64,000 nucleotides of DNA. Source: Aliivibrio sp. GTDB taxonomy: Bacteria; Pseudomonadota; Gammaproteobacteria; Enterobacterales; Vibrionaceae. The translations under genes were made by a program, and so were the position numbers. How positions within the stretch are numbered: position 1 is the first letter of the stretch; each line of letters begins with the position of its first letter. This document shows positions 44,067-53,774 of this stretch, one piece after another. The stretch is from the NCBI GenBank assembly GCA_016764915.1, contig JAESQY010000087.1, positions 62,001-126,000 of the forward strand, given 5' to 3'. A model generated the notes under the pieces. That model saw only the letters and a program-made list of their open reading frames with translations, did no database searches and had not been told where the DNA came from.

Positions 44067-44096
44067 AAAAAGGCCTGTCATATGACGGGCCTTTTG
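44067..44096 (+). terminator. Terminator of the TetR gene
   Basis: AAAAGGCC-t-GTCAT-ATGAC-g-GGCCTTTT forms a stem with one G-T pair, followed by TTTTG. Confidence 0.85.
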
Positions 44097-44195
44097 TTAA
44101 TAGAATAATCAATAAATGTCCATTTTTTTTACAAATCTCATCAAGAATACGCAATCAGTGTCGTAAGGTGATGATTTTTTGAGCAATTACATGTT

Positions 44196-44209
44196 GGTCC
44201 ACCTATTGC
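44196..44209 (+). promoter_or_regulatory. Sigma-54-type promoter of the PEP-CTERM gene
   Basis: TTGG-TCCACCTA-TTGCA has GG at 44196-44197 and GC at 44208-44209, exactly ten bases apart, and TTGCA at -12. A start point near 44221 gives a leader of about 53 bases. The other PEP-CTERM gene has the same arrangement. Confidence 0.6.
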
Positions 44210-44273
44210 ATAGACACTTGTGAGCATATTAGCAGTTTTATATGTGACTTTATAATTTTGCAAGGAGTCGCAC

Positions 44274-45080
44274 GTGAAGAAATCAATCAATAAATTATTA
44301 CAAGTTGGATTAGCTACGGCCTTAGTATCATGCGTATCAGTCGCTAATGCGGGCAGTATAAAAATCCAAATGCAGTTAAATGGAGTGGATTTTGCTTACG
44401 ATCCAAATCAATTTTATGATGAAATTGGTACTGAAACTGGTTCACCGCAGACAAATGTAAACTATGCTACTTTTAGAGACATCAAAATGAATGATGGTGA
44501 TTCAAATGGTGGCGCAGATGCTACGTTTGGCAATCTAATCTATGCCGATCCACTTGATAGTATTCTGGTTCGACAATCAGTTGATGGAGGGGCCACCTTT
44601 CAAAGCATTCAAACTTATGATGCTGCCCCAATCGCAATCGACTTTAGACTGGTGTTAGAGACGCCAATTACAGGTGCTGGTTCATATAGTGTTCTTTCTG
44701 AGTACAGTTTCTTTGATATATTAACTCAAGATGATGTCACAGACTGGGGACTGGCCTTAGACGCTGAAGGATCGGCAGGTGTGTTAACCGTTAGTGATCT
44801 TGGTGTTGGTGAGCTGGTATTTACCGGGCTTGCTGGAAGTTTGTTTAATGATGCCGGCAGTAATAACCTTCCTTTTGCCTATATAGATCCTAATGAAGAG
44901 ATTCAATTCGGATTTACTTTTAACGTGTTTGGTCATCCGGATTGGTCACAGATGGTAACGGGAAGCGGTAACGGTAATGTGAATGCAACGATCCCAGAAC
45001 CAACGGCACTTGCATTGTGGGGTGCAGGTTTAATGTTTGCGGGATTCGCTGGAAAGAGACGTCGTAAAAATAACATCTAA
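44274..45080 (+). CDS. PEP-CTERM sorted protein
   Basis: A 268-residue exported protein. The signal peptide ends ANA-GS near residue 27. The mature part is Asp/Gly/Ser-rich, with strand-forming repeats. The C-terminal sorting signal has PEP at 241-243, a hydrophobic helix (ALALWGAGLMFAGFAG) and a basic tail KRRRKNN. This directs processing by an exosortase and attachment to the exopolysaccharide or cell surface. GTG start with AGGAG six bases upstream. Adjacent to prsT, the TPR lipoprotein of the same system. Confidence 0.9.
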   Translation: MKKSINKLLQVGLATALVSCVSVANAGSIKIQMQLNGVDFAYDPNQFYDEIGTETGSPQTNVNYATFRDIKMNDGDSNGGADATFGNLIYADPLDSILVRQSVDGGATFQSIQTYDAAPIAIDFRLVLETPITGAGSYSVLSEYSFFDILTQDDVTDWGLALDAEGSAGVLTVSDLGVGELVFTGLAGSLFNDAGSNNLPFAYIDPNEEIQFGFTFNVFGHPDWSQMVTGSGNGNVNATIPEPTALALWGAGLMFAGFAGKRRRKNNI

Positions 45081-45097
45081 TTGAACTAGTTAGATAG

Positions 45098-45127
45098 AAA
45101 AATGCCGATCAATTGATCGGCATTTTT
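45098..45127. terminator. Bidirectional terminator between the PEP-CTERM gene and prsT
   Basis: AAAATGCCGATC and GATCGGCATTTT form a perfect stem around AATT with A- and T-runs, closing both convergent genes. Confidence 0.88.
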
Positions 45128-45133
45128 GTATAA

Positions 45134-47899
45134 TTAACGCTTCAGTAATTTATCTATCTTCTGCTTTACGGCGTGATCGTTTGACTCTATAGCTTCTAAT
45201 ATTACTTTGGCCTGTGGTTTTTTATCATTCATGATCAATGCTTCAGAGTAGTGCAAAGCTATATCAACAGACTCTTTTTTCACCTTATATGCTTTAGACA
45301 GTATTGCTTCAGCCTGTTGATACTTCGAGCTTTTCAAATAACATAACCCCAATGTATCTTGTACTTCATAGGAATTTTCTGCATAAGAATAGGCTTGTTC
45401 AGCGTACAAGCAACCTTGTTCAATATCTTTGGTCTGAATAAACAGCCATGCGACATTATTTAATGAGGGAACATTGTTAGGAAATTTTTCAATAACCATC
45501 AAAAAATGTTCAATGGCTTTTTGAGGCTCTGAATTTGAATAGAGCTCAGCCAGTTTAAACGCAATCGCAGCATTGGGGTCAGAAACCTCTGTCTTTGCAG
45601 ATTCCAAGCTGTTGATGGCCATATTTGTGTCACCATTTTTTTGATAGGTGACGGCTAATTTCAGTGCACTTTCAAAATTAGGATTCATTTTATATAAGGC
45701 ATCATAAAATGGAATGGCCTGTTCGAACTTAAGCATGGAACTATAAATCGCAGCTTGTAAGCCTACAAATGGCATTGATTGCTGTTGTTTGCTGTCTAGC
45801 GATTGTATGAAATTTAATGCTTTTTCGAACTGTCCTAGTTTTGCTTTGAGTTTTGCTAAAGCAAGAGGGAAAAATATCTCATCCGGAAATTTTTCATGTG
45901 CTTCTGTAGCAAATTGCATAGCCTCAATGTTTTCGTCGTTTTTATCGCTAAATTGCACCAGTTTGATGTAAGGGGCTGGAGATTTTATATCTTGCTGTAA
46001 CCATGATAAATATGAAGCCTTTGCGTTAGCGTAATCTTCTTGTGCGGTATAGATATCAGCGAGCAGTGCCCATGTAGACGGTAAGCGGCGCACTGGTGTA
46101 ATGTTTGTTAGTGCAGTTAAGGCTTGTGGATAATTTTTGTTAGAAAACTCGAATAGTGCTTTTTGATGGATCAGTGCGATATTTTCAGGTTCAGCATTGA
46201 GCTGTGTATTTATTAGATCGATACTTCTATCGTATGCTTCGATTTTATTACTTAAGACAATGAATAGACGAGCTACAACCGGATTAAATGGAGATAGACT
46301 TTTTGCTTTAAAGGCATATTCATAAGCGGCCGCTAGGTCATCGTTTCTTGCTTTTAACTTTGACAGTTCAGATAAGGCAGGAATGTAGTCAGGGTTAATA
46401 TCTAATGCCTTTAATAGCCACTTCTCCGCTTCACTGTCATGTTTCTTAAACAACTCAACCGTCGCTTTAAGGTTCAATGCATTGATATTATTTGGTTTTA
46501 AGGTCAACCATTTGTCAATAGTTTGCTCAGCATCGTCAACCATTTTCTGTTTTAGATAGTGAAGTGCAAGGGTTACATTGGCCTGTTCAGAGTCAGGAGA
46601 CTGTTCAAGGGCAGATTTTAAATCTTCAACCCCAGATTGGTCATTGTTAAAGAGTTTTATGATGCCGCTGGTGGTATTTGAACCCGTTGTTTTCATTTCA
46701 CTTTCCGATAGGCGCTGAATTAGCTCCAATGCTTCTTCATTTCTCCCCAGCTTTGAAAGTTCAATGGATGAGTATGAGAGAAAATCCGTATCAATTTCAT
46801 TTTCAAGAGGGACCGAATCGAGAATCATCAGAGCATCATCGATATAGCCCAGTTTAATTTTCGTCAATGCATACATTTTATGAATAAAGTGAGTCTTTGG
46901 CGCTAGCTCAGCGATGCTCTTTAAATGACGATTTGCTTGCTCGTATTTCTCTAATTTAAAGGCTGATACTCCAGCAATCACTTCAACAAATCTATTTTTT
47001 GAACCGTTTTGAATGGCCAACTCTGCATGCCGAAATGCGGAGTCAAAATCAGAAACAACATAACGGGTCTGTGCTTTAAAAGCATTCACTGTAGGGTGCT
47101 GAGGGGAAAGTGTCAGTAAAGTATCAATGATTTTTTCAGCTTCGGCATAGTTTTTGTCAGCGAGGTAGGCTTGGGTGATAAAAAATTGATATTGATGGGC
47201 ACTCGGGGCGAGTTCAAATGCTTTTGAATATGCCTCACCAGCTTGTTTGAATTCGCCTTTGTTAAAGTAGAGATTACCTAAAAATAGTCGGATATCTGGA
47301 TTGCTAGGAGCGATCTTTACAAGCTCGTTTGCGGTTTCCATTGCAGAGCGGTAATCGTCCTTTTGAGCTTCTAATGCCGCTTGACCCAATTGAGAGTAAA
47401 TAGCATCACGGCTCGCTTCAGACGCTAGTTCGATATTGTAGCGAGCATTAGCGACATCACCTTGTTGCAAATAAGCGAGTGCTGCAATACCTCGTAAGTC
47501 TGCGAAAGCATCGCTATTTGGAGTCACATTTGCAGCATCGACCAAGTCATAGAGTTGAGTGAATTTACCGTCACTGTAGAGAGCACGAGCAAGTAGAGGG
47601 TAAACACTGGTATTATCGGTTTCAGTCAGTAGTGCTTTTTCGAACTGAACCGTGGCATTAACAAATTGACCTTGTTCTAGGTATAAACGTCCAAGTAGTA
47701 TACGGGCGTCAGCTAATTCAGGGGATTTTTGAATGGCATTCTTTAATTCAATGATAGCGGAAGGGTGGTCATTTTGTTCTAAATATCCTTCAGCTTGTAT
47801 GAAGTGCTCTTCGGCAGATTTGTTACATCCAGTTAATAGAAGTGAAAAGAATCCAGCGATCACCATTTTGTATAATGGTCGATTAATTTTGATGTCCAT
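45134..47899 (-). CDS. prsT: PEP-CTERM system TPR-repeat lipoprotein PrsT
   Basis: About 921 residues. The lipoprotein signal peptide ends at the lipobox LLTGC (Cys25). At least twenty tetratricopeptide units follow, for example AIIELKNAIQKSPELADARILLG and QAGEAYSKAFELAPSAHQYQF. This size and TPR density match the PEP-CTERM system lipoprotein PrsT, which accompanies exosortase loci. A periplasmic scaffold for polysaccharide assembly or export is the usual suggestion. TTG 47911 is an alternative start; ATG 47899 with GGAT upstream is chosen. Confidence 0.9.
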   Translation of the reverse strand: MDIKINRPLYKMVIAGFFSLLLTGCNKSAEEHFIQAEGYLEQNDHPSAIIELKNAIQKSPELADARILLGRLYLEQGQFVNATVQFEKALLTETDNTSVYPLLARALYSDGKFTQLYDLVDAANVTPNSDAFADLRGIAALAYLQQGDVANARYNIELASEASRDAIYSQLGQAALEAQKDDYRSAMETANELVKIAPSNPDIRLFLGNLYFNKGEFKQAGEAYSKAFELAPSAHQYQFFITQAYLADKNYAEAEKIIDTLLTLSPQHPTVNAFKAQTRYVVSDFDSAFRHAELAIQNGSKNRFVEVIAGVSAFKLEKYEQANRHLKSIAELAPKTHFIHKMYALTKIKLGYIDDALMILDSVPLENEIDTDFLSYSSIELSKLGRNEEALELIQRLSESEMKTTGSNTTSGIIKLFNNDQSGVEDLKSALEQSPDSEQANVTLALHYLKQKMVDDAEQTIDKWLTLKPNNINALNLKATVELFKKHDSEAEKWLLKALDINPDYIPALSELSKLKARNDDLAAAYEYAFKAKSLSPFNPVVARLFIVLSNKIEAYDRSIDLINTQLNAEPENIALIHQKALFEFSNKNYPQALTALTNITPVRRLPSTWALLADIYTAQEDYANAKASYLSWLQQDIKSPAPYIKLVQFSDKNDENIEAMQFATEAHEKFPDEIFFPLALAKLKAKLGQFEKALNFIQSLDSKQQQSMPFVGLQAAIYSSMLKFEQAIPFYDALYKMNPNFESALKLAVTYQKNGDTNMAINSLESAKTEVSDPNAAIAFKLAELYSNSEPQKAIEHFLMVIEKFPNNVPSLNNVAWLFIQTKDIEQGCLYAEQAYSYAENSYEVQDTLGLCYLKSSKYQQAEAILSKAYKVKKESVDIALHYSEALIMNDKKPQAKVILEAIESNDHAVKQKIDKLLKR

Positions 47900-48036
47900 A
47901 TCAGTATCCAACTAAGAAAATGTCTTGTACTTCAAGTTGTGCAATGTAGTACACTTTTATCTATCAATTATACCTGCTGAAATTATTTCCGCTATGAATA
48001 TAATTGCTTAATTTATATATTTGCAAAGGAATGTAG

Positions 48037-49170
48037 ATGGCGATGAGGAATATTGAAACAATCACTTGCGAGATGTTTTTGAACCCTAATAAAGAGTGGT
48101 TAGCTGAGACGTGGCAAAACCTTCAGCCGTGTGCTGAAGATAATGTTTTTTTATCTTGGCTTTGGATCAGCAGTTGGCTTGATTGTTTCGTCGATGATTT
48201 CATATTAGTTGAAGCAAGACAAAACAACAGGATAGTTGGATTAGGGATACTGATAAAAAAAACGTCTTTACTGAGTGCTTGCGCGCAACGTGGCGACTAC
48301 TATTTGCACCGAACTGGAGATGAAAGCAAAGATCAAATATGGATTGAGTATAATGATTTTTTGATGGACAAAAAACATGAAATCCAGATCAGAAAATGTA
48401 TGGCTTCGAAAGTATTGCATATGATCAAAAAAAGAGAGAGTTTTATTGTTGGTGCGTCTTTTGTTAATGATTTTGATAAGGTGCATCAAATTGGTGCTTT
48501 ACAAAGAGTTACCTGGCGTACGACTGCTTATGGTTTAGACCTATCTGTATTCAAAGGTGATGTTGATGCTTTTAGAATGTCATTATCTAAAAGTGCAAGG
48601 TACCAGATAAAAAGAAGTATTCAACGATATGAAGAGCTTGGTGAACTTAAGCTTGAAACTGCCAGCACAATAAAAATGGCGATGGATTTTTTAGAGATAG
48701 CTAAACCTTACCATATTAGTCGCTGGGGGAGTTCAAAAGGAGGAAGTGGTTTTATTAACCCAGATTTTGTTGCGTTCCATACAACATTAATTGAACGTGG
48801 TATTAAAAATGGCAGTGTACAAATTCATCGTATATCCGTTAATAAAGAAACGATTGCTATCATCTATAATTTAGAAACCAGTGACCAAGCCTATTTTTAT
48901 CTTAGTGCTATCAATTATTCAATGACTAACTCTCACTTTAAACCAGGTTTAGTTTCACATTATCTATTGATTCAAAAAGCAATTGTTGATGGTAAACTAA
49001 CCTATGATTTCATGGGCGGGGCAGCTAGGTATAAATCGACGTTTGCAAACCATGAATCAAATCTGGCGGTGTATAAATTTCAACATCCGCATCTACTGTT
49101 AACAGTAGAGAACTTCAGTCGGAATTTAAAGCACCGTTTACAGTCTAAAAGCAGTTACGACTACTCTTAA
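48037..49170 (+). CDS. BioF2-like/CelD-type GNAT acyltransferase
   Basis: A 377-residue protein with a degenerate GNAT fold. The core segment MSLSKSARYQIKRSIQRYEELG (about 183-205) is the signature Lys/Arg-rich helix of BioF2/CelD/FemAB-like acetyltransferases. HYLLIQKAIVDGKLTYDFMGGAARYKSTF (about 318-345) completes the second half. These enzymes acylate sugars or amino groups in polysaccharide pathways; the substrate is unknown. AAAGGA precedes the start. Its end overlaps the convergent beta-helix gene by 26 bases. Confidence 0.8.
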   Translation: MAMRNIETITCEMFLNPNKEWLAETWQNLQPCAEDNVFLSWLWISSWLDCFVDDFILVEARQNNRIVGLGILIKKTSLLSACAQRGDYYLHRTGDESKDQIWIEYNDFLMDKKHEIQIRKCMASKVLHMIKKRESFIVGASFVNDFDKVHQIGALQRVTWRTTAYGLDLSVFKGDVDAFRMSLSKSARYQIKRSIQRYEELGELKLETASTIKMAMDFLEIAKPYHISRWGSSKGGSGFINPDFVAFHTTLIERGIKNGSVQIHRISVNKETIAIIYNLETSDQAYFYLSAINYSMTNSHFKPGLVSHYLLIQKAIVDGKLTYDFMGGAARYKSTFANHESNLAVYKFQHPHLLLTVENFSRNLKHRLQSKSSYDYS

Positions 49171-50632
49171 ATGCACCCAAGAAAAGATCATTTTTTTCAA
49201 TAGTATTACCACAAAAGTCTTTAATACCTAATTGATGGAATGGATAAATTTGAATGTCTTTAGAGTGTTTCAGAAGATCAATATCCATTATCGAAAAATC
49301 AATAGCTGCAGGGTTTACAAATATGTCGTTTAACTGCTCGGAACCACGCCAATAGTTTTTTTGCCATATTAAATTACCAAATTCGAAAACACTAGCATGA
49401 TCGCGACTTCTGATTTTTCCACTTAATATATTATTGACCAAGGTAGCACTTGATTGTTGAAAACGGATGTCGATGCCTTGAGTGTTATAAAATGTATTAT
49501 TGTTGATCAAACTATCAGAACCTTTGTTGACATATAAGCCAACATCAGAACAGAACATGATAATATTATTTCTGATAGTAATGTTCTTTGCTTCAAATTC
49601 AGATTTATCACGACGATTTTTTTGCGACATTCCCCCGCCACCGATTGAAAGACCGACAGTGGAACCTCTATATTTGTTGTTAGATGTTGAACAAATAACT
49701 AGATTATTTTCAAAAATACCCCCAATGCTACCTCCTTTAATAAATGCACCATAACTGACTTTGTCGCCTGCTGATTTTACGAAGTCTTGAATAATATTAT
49801 TACTGATTACCCAATTGTTTGCGTGGTCAATATTTATTGGGGTAACCGATTTTTTTGTTTTTCGTGGGCTATCAGAATAGAAATGATTGTTACTGATTTT
49901 ACCATTATCAGGATAAACACCGTTGAGTTCATTGACCTTAATAGCGGCGTTAAAATTGCTAAATTGATTGTTAGTTATTTCAATATTAGAAGCAGAGCCA
50001 ACGATATGTAAAGCATGGTCGCACCAGTTATCAGTTTGACAAGTACCATTAAAACGTATGCCATTAATGCGCCAATAAGGAGAGAGTATATGCAACCCTT
50101 CTGAGCTATTTAAATTAATAATTGCTTTACCAATATTAAGTGCTTTTAGTGTGATTGGTTTCTCTTTAGTTGCAATAGTAGCTGAAGTTTTAACACTTCT
50201 AGATTTTATATTGTATATTCCATTTTTCAGAAGTAGTGTTTGCCCCGGCTTGACCTCTTTAAGCGCTTTGATCAGTTGTTCAGAGCTTGAGATGAGCAAC
50301 GATGAGTTCTGTTCGTTACTGATAAGATTATATAAATCGGGATTATTAGGGCCTAGATTTACAATGTTGCTAGGGAGTGTTTGACCAGAATATCGGTCAG
50401 GTTTATAAAAATAATATGCTACTTTCTCGAGTGGTTTAGATATTAGATTAACACTTGGATAATCCGTTTGAAGAGCCGTCGATATTTTCATCATCGCCTG
50501 AGGGAAGTTGTCGGCGCTATAACGAACTTGTTTTAAAAAATAGTAACTTGCCACCAATGCAAGAAGGTTGAACACAAGGCCACAGATGAGTAAGTATCTT
50601 TTGAGTAATAATGTTAATGATTGAGCCGTCAT
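49145..50632 (-). CDS. Membrane-anchored right-handed beta-helix protein (polysaccharide lyase-like)
   Basis: A 495-residue protein. A single N-terminal TM helix (about 11-33) is followed by a linker and a parallel beta-helix (about 110-480). The helix is rich in NN/NI turns such as IEITNNQFSNFN and NITIRNNIIMF, and has the pectate/chondroitinase-B-like opening LLKNGIYNIKS. Such proteins bind or cut acidic polysaccharides. The catalytic residues cannot be assigned here, so it could be a lyase or a structural carrier. It overlaps the acyltransferase end by 26 bases. Confidence 0.75.
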   Translation of the reverse strand: MTAQSLTLLLKRYLLICGLVFNLLALVASYYFLKQVRYSADNFPQAMMKISTALQTDYPSVNLISKPLEKVAYYFYKPDRYSGQTLPSNIVNLGPNNPDLYNLISNEQNSSLLISSSEQLIKALKEVKPGQTLLLKNGIYNIKSRSVKTSATIATKEKPITLKALNIGKAIINLNSSEGLHILSPYWRINGIRFNGTCQTDNWCDHALHIVGSASNIEITNNQFSNFNAAIKVNELNGVYPDNGKISNNHFYSDSPRKTKKSVTPINIDHANNWVISNNIIQDFVKSAGDKVSYGAFIKGGSIGGIFENNLVICSTSNNKYRGSTVGLSIGGGGMSQKNRRDKSEFEAKNITIRNNIIMFCSDVGLYVNKGSDSLINNNTFYNTQGIDIRFQQSSATLVNNILSGKIRSRDHASVFEFGNLIWQKNYWRGSEQLNDIFVNPAAIDFSIMDIDLLKHSKDIQIYPFHQLGIKDFCGNTIEKNDLFLGAFKSSRNCF

Positions 50633-50984
50633 TTGCTATCCTTGCACGTGAGTTTACTCCTACAGTATGATTAGTTAATCTGAATAGGTCAAAAGTATTG
50701 TATTGAAAATAAACATGTGTCTTTCAGTTGAGCAACTATTTAATGAATTGATAATGTGTTCATCGGTTAATAGATGAACATCGATTTAGCAGTTGGAGAT
50801 ATAGTAATAAAGGCAAACAGAATGAATCAGTTGAAATCAATTGATTAGTAAGGCAAATATGGTTTACAATTTGATTACATACACATGGGTGTATTGAGTG
50901 TTTTTTGGCTCAAACAGACCTCTTTTAATGTACGGTATTCAGTCGTACAAAATTCAAATGGACCTTGGATTGGAATGAAAAGTA
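50633..50984. promoter_or_regulatory. Regulatory region of the ATP-grasp operon with three inverted repeats
   Basis: A 352-base gap between divergent genes. It contains TGTTCATC-N8-GATGAACA (50757-50780), ATACAC-N4-GTGTAT (50879-50894) and TGTACG-N9-CGTACA (50929-50949), each with perfect arms. The last is 36 bases before the start codon, an operator-like position. No protein gene is seen. Confidence 0.5.
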
Positions 50985-52754
50985 ATGTCAGACACGCATA
51001 AAGCGCATAGTAAGCGTGTGCTCGTACTTGGTGAGGATGCACGTAGTTTCTTAACTGTTATACGCTCATTGGCGGAATCGGGTTATGAAGTTCATGCAGT
51101 TTGCTATGACCAACAAAGTCCAGCCTTCAAAAGCCGTTATCTTACTTCACTGCACAGTTATAACTACCAAGCTTACAGCCAACAACAGTGGCTTGATTGT
51201 GTATTAGCGCTGATCGAGCGTTATCGTTTTCATCTGGTTATCCCTTGTGATGAACGTGCTATTTACCCATTATGGTCTCAAAGAAATCGCATCGCGAATT
51301 CTACTAAGTTAGCCATTTCTAACTCTCTTTCTTTAGATATTCTCTTTGATAAATGGAAAACTAAACAGGCTGCAATAGAGTGTAACGTCGCTGTTGCTAA
51401 AGGCTCAATTCACGACTTATTAACTGTAAACTACCAGAAAATTGCCAATGGTTTTGGTGAACAATTCGTGATTAAACCACTACAATCATTTAATGAAGAT
51501 TCATTATCAAGCCGTCAAAATGTAAAAATCATCAACAGTGAAAAAGAATATGATATTTTCACAAAATCACTTTCTAAGAATAATTCGACCTTTTTGATTG
51601 AAGAATTCTTTGAAGGTAAAGGTGAAGGGTTATCAGTTTTTGCTGTGGAGGGCACTATTCATGCTGCCTTTGCCCACATTCGAGTTGCTGAACCTAAACA
51701 AGGTGGAGGCAGTTCATACCGTAAAAGCATACCACTTGACCCTGATCTCCTTATTGCAACTGAAAAGCTGTGCCAAGATACTAAATTGACTGGCGTTGCT
51801 ATGTTTGAATATCGTAGAAATGAAAAATCGCGCCGATGGATTTTGGTCGAGGTTAATGCTCGTTTTTGGGGCTCTTTGCCTTTAGCAGTCGCTTCTGGTA
51901 TTAATTTTCCTAAGTTGTACGCGGACTATCTTTGTGATGGCTATTTACCTAAAACCCCATTGTTAAGCTACGATGAAGATCATTATGCGAGACAACTGCT
52001 TGCCGACTTGTACCGAATTAAAGGTGATGCTGAGTATGATAATGAACACTATTCGACGAGAACATCATTAATAAATTTGATTAAAAACTTAATGAGTTTT
52101 TCTAGGATATTTATTGGTAAAGAGACACTAGACAGTTTTTCTTGGCAAGATAAACAGCCATTCTTTCGAGAACTTAAAACTATTTCAGAGCAATTTAGCT
52201 GGGCTTTAATCAAGAAAGTACCTCTGTTGATAACGATAAAGCGAAACAGTGTACAGAAACAACTGATGAAACTGTTCAAGTTAAAGACGAACCGAAGAGT
52301 GTTATTTATCTGCTATGGCAACATTATGCGAAGCTCATTCGCCGAGCATTACTTATCACAAAAACTTATCGCCAATGGTATAGCCTCTAAAGACCAAATA
52401 GCATCTTATGGTTTTCATAAAAATGAGAATCGACAAAGCCCACAAAATGCACAGTTTGCAGCCAAACAACTTAATGTATCACTTTCAGAGCACCGATCTA
52501 AATCGCTCTACCAATCAGACATAGAAGACAGTGATATCCTAATCTATTTTGATGAAAGCCATCGACTTAAATTGATGAGTTACTATTGTACAAACCACCT
52601 CTTTAGTGCCGCAGATTTGTTAGATAAGCGATATTCAAACGAGTGTGAGATAAGTGATCCCTATAACGGTTCAAGTGATGAGGTCTCTGTCTGCTATAAG
52701 AAAGTAATTAATGCGGTCGAACAGTTGCTACTCATTAAAAAGGGAGCTCGTTAA
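50985..52754 (+). CDS. ATP-grasp / low-molecular-weight phosphatase fusion
   Basis: A 589-residue two-domain protein. Residues about 1-330 form an ATP-grasp ligase: an N-terminal Rossmann-like part VLVLGEDARSFLTVIRSL, central QFVIKPLQSFN and LIEEFFEGKGEGLSVF, and the metal-binding VEVNARFWGSLP. Residues about 437-589 form a low-molecular-weight protein phosphatase: CYGNIMRS gives the Cx5R loop with Cys443 and Arg449, and the general acid Asp558 is in SDPYNG. The fusion suggests ligation of a carboxylate to an amine on a polysaccharide precursor together with a phosphotyrosine/phosphate switch. Substrates are unknown. Its stop overlaps the next start by one base. Confidence 0.82.
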   Translation: MSDTHKAHSKRVLVLGEDARSFLTVIRSLAESGYEVHAVCYDQQSPAFKSRYLTSLHSYNYQAYSQQQWLDCVLALIERYRFHLVIPCDERAIYPLWSQRNRIANSTKLAISNSLSLDILFDKWKTKQAAIECNVAVAKGSIHDLLTVNYQKIANGFGEQFVIKPLQSFNEDSLSSRQNVKIINSEKEYDIFTKSLSKNNSTFLIEEFFEGKGEGLSVFAVEGTIHAAFAHIRVAEPKQGGGSSYRKSIPLDPDLLIATEKLCQDTKLTGVAMFEYRRNEKSRRWILVEVNARFWGSLPLAVASGINFPKLYADYLCDGYLPKTPLLSYDEDHYARQLLADLYRIKGDAEYDNEHYSTRTSLINLIKNLMSFSRIFIGKETLDSFSWQDKQPFFRELKTISEQFSWALIKKVPLLITIKRNSVQKQLMKLFKLKTNRRVLFICYGNIMRSSFAEHYLSQKLIANGIASKDQIASYGFHKNENRQSPQNAQFAAKQLNVSLSEHRSKSLYQSDIEDSDILIYFDESHRLKLMSYYCTNHLFSAADLLDKRYSNECEISDPYNGSSDEVSVCYKKVINAVEQLLLIKKGAR

Positions 52755-53737
52755 TGGTAGCTCCGCGCCTGGCGATAGTAATACATGCTGAAGAAGAGTT
52801 CGATTGGAGTGGCAGCTTTCGACGTTCAAATAAAGACGTTACCCATGGCAACGAACTCACATTACTCATCGATAAAATGCTCAATTTGGATGCCAAGGTG
52901 ACTTTAGCTATGGATTATCCATTTGTGATTAGTGATGAAGGGAGAGAGGTTATTGAGCATTTTAAACATTTAATAAGCTCTAACATTGAATTTGCGGCAC
53001 ACTTACATCCTTGGGTAAACCCTCCATTCGAAACAGAAAATGATGTGGTCGATAATTTTTATTCGTATCCTGGTAACTTAGCCCCAGAATTTGAGTTGAA
53101 AAAATTAAAAGTTTTGGCCCAAGAGATTGAAAAGGTAACAGGTTGTCAGCCGACTACGTATTTAGCTGGACGATATGGGATTGGTATTAACAGCAATCAG
53201 GTTTTGGAAAGTCTTGGATTTAAAACGGACTTAAGTATCAGTTCGTATTGTGATTTTAGTCACCAAGGAGGCCCTGATTTTACTTCATATACAAATGAAG
53301 TTCATGTGAGTGATGATATTCTTCATTTTCCCCACACGGGATCAATCATTACTGCAATCCCATACGTATCAGATTATTTTAACCGTAATCCGGCCATGTT
53401 TACCTCTTGGCAGAGCAGTAAAGTAAAGCAACTATTAAGTAAGCTGTTGCGGATTAGACGTTATCGACTTTCACCGGAAGGATTCGACTTTCGACATATG
53501 AAAGCATTAACTCGTCAACAGATAGCGATTGGGCAAAAGGAGTTCATTTTTTCATTTCATTCACCAAGTGCCAAACCAGGCTGTACACCCTATGTGAATA
53601 GTGATGTTGACTTAAAACGGTTCGAAATGAATATTACTAAATACATTAAATGGTTTAGATGTGAGTTAAATGGTGAATATATTCTACCTAACGAACAGCT
53701 TAAATACATGGAGAATAATCAGAGTGATTATTTATGA
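52754..53737 (+). CDS. WalW-type polysaccharide deacetylase-like protein
   Basis: A 327-residue protein. IVIHAEEEFDWSG near the start and FAAHLHPWVNPPF (about 79-91) carry the Asp/His metal ligands of the NodB-like deacetylase fold, as in the WalW group. FIFSFHSPSAKPG is the late catalytic His motif. It probably deacetylates an N-acetyl sugar of the polysaccharide, in the cytoplasm since no signal peptide is present. Coupled to the ATP-grasp fusion by an overlapping stop/start. Confidence 0.8.
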   Translation: MVAPRLAIVIHAEEEFDWSGSFRRSNKDVTHGNELTLLIDKMLNLDAKVTLAMDYPFVISDEGREVIEHFKHLISSNIEFAAHLHPWVNPPFETENDVVDNFYSYPGNLAPEFELKKLKVLAQEIEKVTGCQPTTYLAGRYGIGINSNQVLESLGFKTDLSISSYCDFSHQGGPDFTSYTNEVHVSDDILHFPHTGSIITAIPYVSDYFNRNPAMFTSWQSSKVKQLLSKLLRIRRYRLSPEGFDFRHMKALTRQQIAIGQKEFIFSFHSPSAKPGCTPYVNSDVDLKRFEMNITKYIKWFRCELNGEYILPNEQLKYMENNQSDYL

Positions 53738-53774
53738 TAGGTAGTAAAAATCTTTTATTAATAGGTATTGATTG

